Part shown: positions 23,042 to 31,926 of the stretch, piece by piece
How positions within the stretch are numbered: the first letter of the stretch is position 1
How the letters are laid out: each line of letters starts with the position of its first letter
Source: Ganoderma boninense
Lineage: Eukaryota > Basidiomycota > Agaricomycetes > Polyporales > Polyporaceae
Direction: 5' to 3'
DNA length: 64,000 nt
NCBI GenBank assembly: GCA_002900995.3
Contig: CM035308.1
Span: 3,100,001 to 3,164,000 of the forward strand
Program-made: the position numbers and the translations under genes
The notes under the pieces: model-generated
The model's input: only the letters and a program-made list of their open reading frames with translations
Databases searched by the model: none
Told to the model about the DNA's origin: nothing

Positions 23042-24030
23042 TGTTACGACTGGCTGTCGAGTAAGATCAGGGAGGAGGCTTACGAGACGAGCAAGGGCGT
23101 CGATGAGCACTTGTGCAGCGAGAGCGGAGCAGGGCTCGACAGTCAGGCTGGAGACAAGATGTATTGAGCGAGTAATAAGGCTGAACATAGGTCCAGGTTT
23201 CATGCAGTTCAACCTGGCTTGAACCTAGATATTTACCTGTAGGTTGTGATCTGTAGGTTACAGGTACTTGTGCTATGAATCAGCCACAAATCTGAATCAG
23301 CCATCTTGGAAAAAGTGACCTGGATCTGTAGGTTTGGATATGGGTCACTTGTAGGTTGATTCACACTTTGACAGCCAAAAATAGCATAAATTGAAGGCTT
23401 TAGTTAATAAATTGTCCTTGTATAGCTTAATACTGCATGTATAAGCATAATTCTAGCACAAAAAAGACTACTAACACTCAATAATAGGTTAAAATCTTCA
23501 ATAGTAGCTGAGAAAATACTATATTTAGTATTCAAATCAAATCAATGATTTGACCTATAACTTATAGGTTTGCTACCTGTAGGTTGTAGGTGAAAAGTTG
23601 ATTTGATTCATACAGATCCCAATCAAGCTTTTGAAAGTGGCCAAACCTGCAGGTACAGATCCCAATCAACCATAGGTTGACCTACGTTCAGCCTTAGCGA
23701 GTAACTAACGAGCGAGAATACAGCGAGGCTTACCTGGAGACAAGAGGTCAAAACTGAGGTCTCCAGGTAGCAAAGTACAGGCCTTATATACATGTAACGG
23801 ACAATGGGAACCGGGGACAATAGGTAACTATGGACACGGGAACCAGTGGAAGAACAATGGTATGTAGTACAATGACGACGGGAACAATGGGTAACAGGAG
23901 TTATTGTACTGCGAGAACAAGGGACAGGTTTGCTAAACAACGGAGGACAATAAGGACGACACAGGAGGCAAACAGTCCAAAAAGGGAAAGAGAGACGCCG
24001 GGGTAGGCGCCGAGCGTGCCGTTCATGACA
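23042..24030 (-). repeat. 5' LTR of the chromovirus, interrupted by MITE-B
   Basis: The length of 989 bases equals 460 + 521 + 8, that is, a normal LTR plus one MITE and its target duplication. The ends TGTTACG...CATGACA (plus strand) match the 3' LTR. Confidence 0.93.
23176..23696. mobile_element. MITE-B, hAT-type, 521 bp, in the 5' LTR
   Basis: It has TAAGGCTGAAC termini like MITE-A, with an exact 8-bp duplication GCGAGTAA (23168-23175, 23697-23704). The 3' LTR and the solo LTR show the same place uninterrupted, so the empty site is known. It is noncoding. Confidence 0.93.
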
Positions 24031-24849
24031 CCGCGCATCTTTGATTCGGACACGCAAGCCCTTCAACAATTGAAACCGGCCTTTGAGGAATCCGATAGCA
24101 TGTTCCGAGCGTATGTGGACGATCGAAACGTGGTTGTTGAAGATCTCGTTGTCGGGCTCTTCACGTTCTGGCATCTTGTATGGCTCGACAAGGAACATTT
24201 CAAGCTGCTGAAAAGTCAGAGTGTGCCAGAATCACTGTCAGTTTGAGAACTTGCTCACCGGATACGCAGAGTCAGCAAATATAAACTCTCCATCATCAAG
24301 GATAACGGCATGGTTTTGGGCCATCTTTGTCTAACGCCAAGCTGTAGCATCGTGAGTGCTCCCGGTGTATCCGTATCCAACGTCAATGATGCACAGGTTT
24401 GGAAGGGAGACAATCTGGCCCTACAAAGCATACACATTGCGAACACAGGATGAAGACTTACTTGTACATTCAGGGAGTAAGGCTGAACGTAGGTCGACCT
24501 ACAGGTGATTGGGAACTGAACCTGCAGGTTTCACAGAAAGCAGAGGTCTGATTGGGATCTATGTGAATCAGGTCACCTGTAGACCTACAACCTGTAGATC
24601 ACAAACCCAGAAATCACAGGTTACCTGTAGGTTAACCTGTTATATGACATTGGTAGGTTTATTCACCTAAAAGGCATATTAAGCCATGTATTAGACTCTA
24701 TAGTAGTATATACTATCTATTACATATGGTCTTTACATGGGTATAGAAGTAATAAACACCCAATGCAATAGATACTCAGGCTCGGAACACTTGTGCGCAT
24801 TTAGTATGCTTAGGCGCCCAATCGAGATAGTGGATGTAGGAGACTGCAA

Positions 24850-24949
24850 NNNNNNNNNNNNNNNNNNNNNNNNNNNNNNNNNNNNNNNNNNNNNNNNNNN
24901 NNNNNNNNNNNNNNNNNNNNNNNNNNNNNNNNNNNNNNNNNNNNNNNNN
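24850..24949. other. Assembly gap (100 N)
   Basis: Exactly 100 undetermined bases, a conventional placeholder, so the real size and content are unknown. Two apparent ORFs crossing it are artefacts. Confidence 0.99.
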
Positions 24950-25686
24950 GTATGAGGAGCTCATAGGAGAGGGCCCGCCAACACTTCGCTAAATGAGGGG
25001 TAGAGAGAGGATTAAGGCGAACGCGCCGCAATGGGATGTTGAAGTTTGAACCTTAATGGCTTCTTCCCCACAATTAAGGTTCGAACTTCAACGCTGCCAA
25101 CGCGTCCCTTCTTCACGTGGACGAAACAGCCTGCTCGCGTCCTTCTACGGCCAGGCTATTCCTCACTGTTCCTGCTGCCAACATCTACTGCTGCCGCCAT
25201 CTTTCCATTCACCATCCTCGAGAGCGCCTATTCCATCACCGCGACGCCTCGCCTACCTTCCGCAGATCGCTATCTGGGCCCAGGCGCTCACCACGCGCCA
25301 AACACGTGTTTCTCGGTTTTCACTCGGCGGACTCATTTGACGCTAACGGAGTCCAACGACGTTAATCCTCGGGCCACACAGGCCAACATAGGCCATATTT
25401 CTTGTCATTCAGGTACGTACCGCAGTCCTGCACCCTTCAACTCCAGTCCGCGACACCTGCACCCCAACACAATAACCAGATCGTCTACAAGGTGCATCCC
25501 ACTCGTGATCAAAGTGTGCTGACCTTGCAACTGATTAATCATGTTAATTGTCTGTAGCCCTACGCCCTGAACTCACTCGTCGTGAACATTGGCTGGGCCT
25601 TAACTGCTCACTCTGCCGTCGCATTGCCCCCGAATCCTTCTTGCCACTCACCACTCCTCCCACTGTTCCCTATCGTCCCTCCGACC

Positions 25687-26537
25687 ATGCCCGCACATAT
25701 CACCATCGCATTCGACTACAGTGACGACAACAGTCCCCGCGTCCAGTGCATCCCTCGTCCGGACCCAAAGTGGCTGTGCGTCAATGTTGAAGGCGAGCGC
25801 GCCGTGACCCAGGTATGTTCGCGTGTTCCGGTCGCGCATCCGCATTCCATGCTCTAACTTGTGGTCAGGTTTTCCTGCCCACCGTTACGCTTGAAACCCT
25901 CAAAGACACGGTTTGGGACAGTTGACTATCTACCATCCAAGGGCCTGTTCTGGGCCGTTGCGACGTTACCCCCGCTCAGCGCCAGCTCCTCCTCGACCTT
26001 GCATTGACCTACCGCGCTTTCACGTCGGGAGCCGCAGGAGTCCCAGACATCTGGTACACAAATTTCACCCATACGCTCATCAACATTGCGCGCTCCCACG
26101 TCAACGAACCTATCGACAAGCCACTTGACTTCTTGACCTCTGCACTCCGGGTGCTGCTCGACAAGGTAGCTTTTCCCGCTTCTTGCGGCCATCTGTATGT
26201 TTAACTAACATGTATTTACATCCTGCAGACGATCTTCACTGCCCCGGACATTCCGCCCGTGTGGGATGACAATCATGGCGCCGCCAAGCCCGACTCTCAC
26301 GCCACTCCATCAGCTGTCTCGCTTGCGAGTGGCGGGGCACGAGCACCCGACTGTTCCTCTTGTGGCGGGGAAACTGCACCATGTCCCGAGTCCGATGTCC
26401 CTGCTCCTGGACCCGCCCTCGACGACATCTACAGGACTGTCCCTCGTCGGAGGGCAGATGAAGAGTATGGGTCCAATGACAAGACGATACCAAGCCTGGC
26501 CACAGTTGACAACAGCAGCGATGAGGACGGACTGTAG
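25687..26537 (+). pseudogene. Gene carried by the hAT-like element, unknown function
   Basis: ATG at 25687 starts MPAHITIAFDYSDDNSPRV. Intron 25813-25868 has GTATGT, a CTAAC branch and TCAG. Exon 2 reads VFLPTVTLETLKDTVWDS, then TGA (25923-25925, probably CGA before mutation), then LSTIQGPVLGRCDVTPAQRQ. It continues through FTHTLINIARSHVNEPIDK to a second intron (about 26166-26228, GTAGCT, CTAAC branch, TGCAG). The last exon is acidic and Ser-rich and ends NSSDEDGL-stop. A homologue lies at 30113-31647 with the same layout. No known domain is recognised. One nonsense codon is the only break. Confidence 0.6.
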
Positions 26538-28550
26538 GCTACTTACATAATGTTAGCGTAGACCGCCGTAGACTCTAGAGTGATCTAGAGATTAGTATGC
26601 TCATCGCTTGCGTGCCGCTGCAATGTATGACCTCTTGTGCATCATCTCTGGTCTATGTATACAACATGAACTTCACTACCTTTGTGCTCTGACAACACGG
26701 CGCACGCGTGCAAGACTTGAAGCCACTAGCAATGAGTACTTGACAACGGTTGACGTGTACAGATGTGTATATAATGCCTCCATAAGTGTAGGTTACCTGC
26801 AACAAATCACAGGTTACCTGTAATAAATCAAGGGGTATCGAGGGCGATGATTGGGATCCATGGCTGATTGGTGATGTAGGTACCTGTACCTACAGGTCAC
26901 AAACCTACAGGTCAATGTACAGGTTCAGGCCAGGTCAACCTGCACTGAACCTGAACCTATGTTCAGCCTTATCAGGGAGTAGTTACATTTCCGATCAAAG
27001 TAGCTTTCCCCCATACCAGAACGGCCGCTCATCCAGTGGCACCAACGTACCGTCGACCATACACCACCCATCTCGCCATGCCTTGCATGAGTGGGACTCG
27101 ACCCAATCTTTTGCCTTCTCCTTCTCATCCTCGGTTGGCAGACGGATGTACTCTTCAAGAAAGGATGGACGGAGGACAGTGGTCATGACTCGGCGTGTGA
27201 CAAGTTCCACTGTACCCTTTCCGCATCCAGCCCAATTTGCTACTTGCTGAAGGCTTGCACCATTTCCGTATCGTCCGAATCGCCAGAGCGCAATTGCAAC
27301 CTGCGTTTCGACAGGCATTTGAGGATTTTCGGAATCATTGGCAAAAACTGGGTCCTCTGCTAGTCGCGCTACGAGCCGATCGAACATGGAGGGACTGATG
27401 CGTAATTTCTCACGGAATTTATCAGGGCGGTCTTGCTTGTAGACATGCAGGACGTGGGAAAGGTATGCTGGGCCACGGGGGAGTGTGTTGTGGGCTGTCT
27501 CGTAACGGCGCGAGTACATCTGCCCAATGGCCTGCCACACATGACAGCCAAGACAAGACGGGGGAGGGGCCGCAGGGCCATGCACCTCTTCTACTATGAT
27601 ATCTCCCTCCCCATCCTCATCCTCGTCCTCGTCCTCATCCTCATCCTCGTCATCTTCCTCTTCATCATCTCCATCCTCTCCTGAAAGCTCATCCAATGAG
27701 TCCAAGTCCCCCTCCATCCCATCCAGAGAGAGGTTGCTGAGCATGGCTGAAAGATCAGAGTCAGAATAGTCTTCAGAGACTGACTCTGAAAGGTAGGACG
27801 AAGACGCGAGGCTGCCGGCTGCTGAATCAGAGGAGTCGGAGGAGTTGGAGGAGTCGGAGAGGTCAGATAAGCTGCTGAGGGAGGAAAGTGAAGGAGAATG
27901 GGGAGGACATGTTTTGATGAGTCGTCGAAGGGTAGCTCGTCGGAACCACGCGCGGTGCGTCTTGATGAACTTATTGTAGTTAGCAAGGAGTTTGCAAGCT
28001 CTCCGAGTGCGGAGACTGTAGCGAGGCATATCGAGATAGAGCAAAGACTCAGAGGATGCTACCGGCAACGATGGACATATGCTCAGGATTGGCGCTAAGG
28101 TAGAAAACAAATTTGATTCGTAGGACCCAGTACGAAGTACAGAAGAATCGACAGCAGAATCGAGTGCATATGTGGGGTGATCAGAGTTCCCCCCAATTCT
28201 GTGGCGATTCAGTGACACTGAATCAAGTCAGAATCGCCAACCGAAGTGACCGCCGAAGCGGCAACTTTGACTACCCCTAATGTCAAGCTTCCAGCAGTCG
28301 ACGGTTCGACTCCCCTTCTGGCAGAATCTTTGTTGTCTAGATTTGTCATAGGCTGTGATGTGACTTGGGATGTCACAAGGTCACATGCATGCTTGGCTGT
28401 GACAAATAGAGACAAAGAGCAGGATAGGGGTCCTTCCGAACCGGTCAAAGACTGTCAAGGCTCTGGACTGTCCTGAAGTGGGCGGCTAACCCTTGGGGCC
28501 ACTAGTATATCTAGTTCCACGTGAGGACACATGCCTTGGAAGGGGGGTAA

Positions 28551-28662
28551 TGTCATAAACAGGCATTATGAGCTACATATATAGTACCAGCCAAGTGTCA
28601 AGCCAAGCTTGACATTGCGTCCTTTTGGCATAGCTGGTTCAGCAGCTGGTCTGTTCCTAACA
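28551..28662. repeat. Right terminal repeat of TRIM-like element
   Basis: This is the 112-bp partner of 13580-13691, preceded by the purine tract at 28538-28547 and followed by CCACC (the duplicated target, one transition from CTACC). Confidence 0.6.
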
Positions 28663-28979
28663 CCACCCTGTGCGGCGCCCGCTGGGACTATCTCCTCTGT
28701 GGGAGATGCATCTAAGAACGCAGTGGCTGCATTGCCCTTATGACGCTTGGAGGCCGTGGACTGCATGGTCAAGAGTGCGGCGGCCTCTGTCCCCCCACCA
28801 GCTGAGACAGTCTGTGGGGTGGAAGTGACAGAGATGTCATGCTGGGAGCTGCAACAACACTTTGAATGTGAGGCCACTGGAGTAGAGGATGAGGGAGGAG
28901 CTATGGGAGGTTGAAAGCAAAAGCTGATTCTGATGTGAGAAGAGAGCCGATCAATGCCGGAGCAACTGAACAACAACAA
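28663..28979 (-). pseudogene. 5' part of the split gene (3' part at 13403-13579)
   Basis: The minus-strand frame reads SQHDISVTSTPQTVSAGG, then STASKRHKGNAATAFLDA and EEIVPAGAAQGG up to the TRIM insertion. Its continuation in phase lies at 13579. The start codon and any upstream exons are uncertain. Product unknown. Confidence 0.45.
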
Positions 28980-30112
28980 ACCTGAATTGAAACACTATTG
29001 TTTTATGCAGTCGAGGTCAGAGCCTTACTCATGTGAGTTGTCAAATTGAGTGTGGTGAAAACCAGGGTGGTGGGCTCAAAAAAAAGGTTGAGGATGATGA
29101 GAGGAGAAATCCAAGGGACTGTGCAGAACAATAGGTGATTAGCAATCAGGCAAAATTGACATTGGGATGGGGGGGGCTTGGACTCACCTGCTCGTAAAAA
29201 TTGCATTGAGATTGACATCCGATTACATGGTGTACATTGTCGAACTCAAGGAGCTCCTGGCTCACGCACTACAGTGGTCATCAGAACTCCACGATTGTCG
29301 TGCGGGGGAGGGCTGATGAGTAGAAATTGAAAAAGAGGGTGGAGCATTGGGCTGATTGAGAGAGGAGAGAGAGTCAACATGGCGAGAGGCAAGGAGGGAG
29401 GGGGGGGGGTGATAACCAACATGAGGCCAACTACTAGTATCCCATGACCTACCAGGCTTCCTCATGGGATGGAGCCATTGACCAAACAAGGACAGCTTCC
29501 ATGTCCTGCTGGGCTAGAGGTCTTCCAACCTCTTTGCACTTGACTTGCATCCCAACGCCCACTATTCCTCCTCCCCTCGTAGTCTACACCATCACGCGAA
29601 AGCTTTGGTGAATGTCCTCGTCCTCCACATTGTGCAGCTTTTTTATGCACAGATCACTATCTCACTGGTGCTTACACTAAGTGATATCTTCTCACCTGCC
29701 TCATTTCTTCACCTCCCCTCCCACCTCATGCTCAGACACCCCCAAAATTGCTTCTAGGTGTGTCTTTTATGCCAGAAATTTGCACCTGCATTTCAAGCTC
29801 CAAAGGTACTAACCTGCCTCCCCTCTGCAACAGCCCGCGCCATTGGTGGAGTTCACCCTGACTTGTCCAAACTGCGCAATCCCATTTCCAACCAAAACCT
29901 CGGCACTGGATGCAACACTTTCCATTTGGTAAAACCACAACATCTTAAGCACTTGTTTGGAAAGCGCTACATTTTTCCCCCACCTCAAAACCCTCTTCTT
30001 TTGCATCTTTCGTGTCTCACCTACGTCCTTGTCCAGACGGAATGGACTTCACCTCACACATCTTTTGCTACAAGGACGTTGGGGCAGCCCTGCGTATCTC
30101 CCCAGCCTTCCT
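28980..30112. other. Region between two divergent transposon genes
   Basis: It is about 1.1 kb with only short frames on both strands. It separates the minus-strand split gene from the plus-strand accessory gene, so it may hold divergent promoters and 5' exons. A G-rich run (about 29399-29408) is present. I find no TAAGGCTGAAC left end here. Confidence 0.35.
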
Positions 30113-31647
30113 ATGCGCTCAATTATTCTGGAGGTCGATGGTCCCACCGCAATGCAGCTATTCCCCGTATGTAACCCATTCCTTCATGCTCGTTGATTTG
30201 TGATCTCCAACGCTGTCTGTATCTATGCTAACTGGTTCCATTCCATTTTGTAGGTGATCTTGCCGACCAATGAGCCGGACAGCATCAATGTTGCGTCAAT
30301 CACTGGCTGGCTTGCTGCGCACAATGGACCCTGTGTCGAGGCATCTGCCATGACCGGGGCGCAATGCGAGACACTCCTTATGATTGTGTGCAGCTACCAC
30401 ACTTTTTTTAGCTTCCCCATGGAGTCAAGAAATCTGACTTTTACATGCTCACCCACAAGCTCATTGACACTGCATTCAAACTCGGTGTGTTGGAGCCTGC
30501 TGACAAGAAGCTTCGTGACATCGCGGACTGGTTGGAAGCCACCTTACCAGTGGTACATCCTCTCATTTGCACATCCACCTGTTGCACGTGTCCCAAACTG
30601 ACTTGTCATTTTTCAGACATGTTTCTTGCCTGTCCTCGATGACAGCTACAAGGTGCGTGACTCCGAGAACTGGTCCAAAGCCGACATTACAGACCTTATG
30701 GCAGCTTTCCTTCAATGCTTGATCCCCACCTCTGTCACGCGATGCAAGGTGCTGACCTCAGTGCTATGCTCTCCGCCACCTCTACATCCCGCAACAAGTC
30801 ACGCAACTCTCGCAAGAAGGCTCGGAAGGCTGCACACAAGGCTGCCAAAAACCTTGCATCAAACATGAATGCTGATGGTCCTTCCCCAGACATGGTTGTG
30901 AAGCTGGCAGAATCTGCAGTCAGTTCTGACAGCCTGTCACCTGCATCTGGTATGCCCAATGAAACACTGTTCTTCCCCCCCTTCTTGCCACTTATGTTAA
31001 CTGTGAATTCACCATCAGAGATGTGCGCTGACTCCTTGTCTGCGTGCCTGGAGGTGTGCACCACCTCCGTGCCTCTCGATTCCATGTTCGCACCCACTGG
31101 CAGCGTGTCAACGCAGGCCTCGCACCTTACGTCCATGATATCTGTCTCCTCTTCGCCTGTGGGCACCGATGCGCCCACCCACTCTCAAGTCCCTTCTATG
31201 CCCTCTTCAGAGTTGACTCTCACGTCTTCTGATGTGAACGGGTCTGCCTCTTGCATCAATGGTAGACTTAGTGCTGCTTGTGGCAGCATTGTATCTATGG
31301 CATCCCTCTCTGCTGGCGACGCCGCTGTGACAATGGAGGGCCAGGGCAAGTCAAATGCACTAGGCAACGTATCCGAGGCCTCAGACGCTGGCATCATGCA
31401 GCATGCTGTCACACTGGAGGAAGTCTCTGACGTAGAGATGGGGGTGCGTCGGGCGCCCATCTTGGACGTGAAAAGAAAGGGCCAAGAGACAGCAGTCCTT
31501 GAGCAGATCTTAGACAAGGATTCCGATGACGACATTCCAGGCTTGGTAGATGTTGAGGACAGCTCTAATGAGGAAGATGCTGTGGAGTATGCATCAGAGG
31601 TATGCAAGGTGATGCGTGCCGCTCCTTTCATCTTTAAGCAGTTGTAG
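30113..31647 (+). pseudogene. Homologue of the hAT-carried gene at 25687-26537
   Basis: A usable ATG is at 30113 (MRSIILEVDGPTAMQLFP). Intron 30167-30253 (GTATGT...GTAG) leads to VILPTNEPDSINVASITG, then a frame change near 30410, then MLTHKLIDTAFKLGVLEPAD. An intron (about 30551-30617) leads to TCFLPVLDDSYKVRD. After another frame change near 30750 the C-terminal half is basic (SRNKSRNSRKKARKAAHK), then Ser/Thr-rich and acidic, ending VMRAAPFIFKQL-stop. Position by position it parallels the other copy (VNVEGERAVTQ / LEVDGPTAMQL; FTHTLINIA / LTHKLIDTA). The right terminus of a TAAGGCTGAAC-type element lies 269 bases downstream (31916-31926). Confidence 0.55.
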
Positions 31648-31915
31648 CTGTGCAGTAGTACATAGTATGCAGTACCACGGCTTGTTTTGTAAAGACTGTG
31701 AACACTGTGAATAGTATCTAAACCTGTTCGCTCAAACATCGAGTCTGAAGCGTGAACTAGCATGCAAGATCAGGAATGGATCATATAGATTTTTGACCGC
31801 CGTGACCTAGATCTGGAGATGATCCGGACCTGAGTTATCCGGATCCGGAAGGCCTGAACCTACAAGTTGTTTTGCAGGTCGGATCTAGGTGTATCCAGGC
31901 AAAACCCATATCCAT

Positions 31916-31926
31916 GTTCAGCCTTA
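31916..31926. repeat. Unpaired right terminus of a hAT-like element
   Basis: GTTCAGCCTTA matches the outer end of the MITEs and of the 24478-26971 element. Its left partner was not found in the window; the left end may have been lost near 12.5-13.4 kb or lie beyond recognition. Confidence 0.55.

Larger units (their letters stand above)
16433..24030 (-). mobile_element. Full-length chromovirus (Ty3/gypsy, Tf1/sushi-like) with two nested MITEs
   Basis: This is a complete LTR retrotransposon on the minus strand: 460-bp LTRs (3' LTR 16433-16892; 5' LTR 23042-24030 including a 529-bp MITE insertion), gag, pol with a C-terminal chromodomain, a polypurine tract and a primer-binding site. An exact 5-bp duplication CCGCG flanks it (16428-16432, 24031-24035). 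It sits in the last part of the Harbinger transposase gene. Without the two MITEs its length is 6.54 kb. In chromoviruses the chromodomain guides integration toward modified histones in heterochromatin. Gag and pol both carry stops and one frameshift, so this copy is dead, although its LTRs differ by only about 3 percent. Confidence 0.93.
24478..26971. mobile_element. hAT-like element (about 2.5 kb plus gap) carrying a gene
   Basis: It has the same TAAGGCTGAAC...GTTCAGCCTTA termini as the MITEs, with an exact 8-bp duplication TCAGGGAG (24470-24477, 26972-26979). It sits inside the Harbinger transposase gene. Both ends carry many ACCTGTAGG/CCTACAGGT words. No hAT transposase is seen; the interior holds a 100-N gap and one spliced plus-strand gene (25687-26537). 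The true length is unknown because of the gap. Confidence 0.85.
16144..28029 (-). pseudogene. PIF/Harbinger DDE transposase, split by two insertions
   Basis: The likely start is ATG at 28029 (MPRYSLRTRRACKLL). The N-terminal part has a Ser/Asp/Glu-rich stretch, then KLRISPSMFDRLVARL and WAGCGKGTVELVTRRV (helix-turn-helix-like), then the first catalytic Asp in MVDGTLVPLDERPFW. An extra G in a G run (about 27012) shifts the frame just before GESYFDRKCNYSL. Here the hAT-like element (24478-26971) interrupts the gene. Coding resumes at 24477: SLPNLCIIDVGYGYTGSTHD, the second Asp in FADSAYP and the Glu in RSEHAIGFLKGRFQ. Two introns (GTAAGT...TGTAG and GTGAGC...TTCAG) and one TAG after TAWR are visible. 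The chromovirus interrupts at 24036. The last segment (16432-16144) runs through CIALHSFAM to WREELKEALFRDKER and TAA. Confidence 0.85.
13696..28278. mobile_element. PIF/Harbinger DNA transposon with two convergent genes, heavily interrupted
   Basis: The termini are a 31-bp perfect inverted repeat beginning AGGGGTAGTCAAAGTTGCCG (13696-13726, and its complement ending at 28278). A 3-bp direct repeat AAT flanks it (13693-13695, 28279-28281), in line with the 3-bp duplications of PIF/Harbinger. Inside are the two genes expected of the superfamily: a Myb-like DNA-binding companion (plus, 14091-16047) and a DDE transposase (minus, 28029 to 16144). Their stops are 97 bases apart, tail to tail. Later insertions are a solo LTR (15088-15547), a full chromovirus (16433-24030) and a hAT-like element (24478-26971). 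Without these, the element would be about 4 kb. Confidence 0.85.
13580..28662. mobile_element. TRIM-like miniature LTR element, split by Harbinger
   Basis: Two 112-bp direct repeats, each starting TGTCAT and ending CTAACA, lie at 13580-13691 and 28551-28662. A purine-rich tract (GGAAGGGGGG, 28538-28547) precedes the right copy, as a polypurine tract should. Flanking pentamers are CTACC (13575-13579) and CCACC (28663-28667), a 5-bp duplication with one transition. Without the Harbinger insertion the element is only about 0.5 kb and has no ORF. These are the hallmarks of a terminal-repeat retrotransposon in miniature. Each repeat contains a hairpin around TGTCAAGC / GCTTGACA. The primer-binding site is not identified, because Harbinger inserted one base after the left repeat. 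Confidence 0.6.

Noticed and set aside
24737..25031. ORFs crossing the N run
   Set aside because: Translated gap placeholders, not sequence.
27590..27690. Microsatellite (GA/TCC-rich) at 27.6 kb
   Set aside because: It codes for the Asp/Glu-rich linker of the Harbinger transposase on the minus strand, so it is explained by that gene.
28290..28320. tRNA B box (GGTTCGACTCC) near 28.3 kb
   Set aside because: No A box at proper spacing and no fold; it lies just inside the TRIM-like element beside the Harbinger end.
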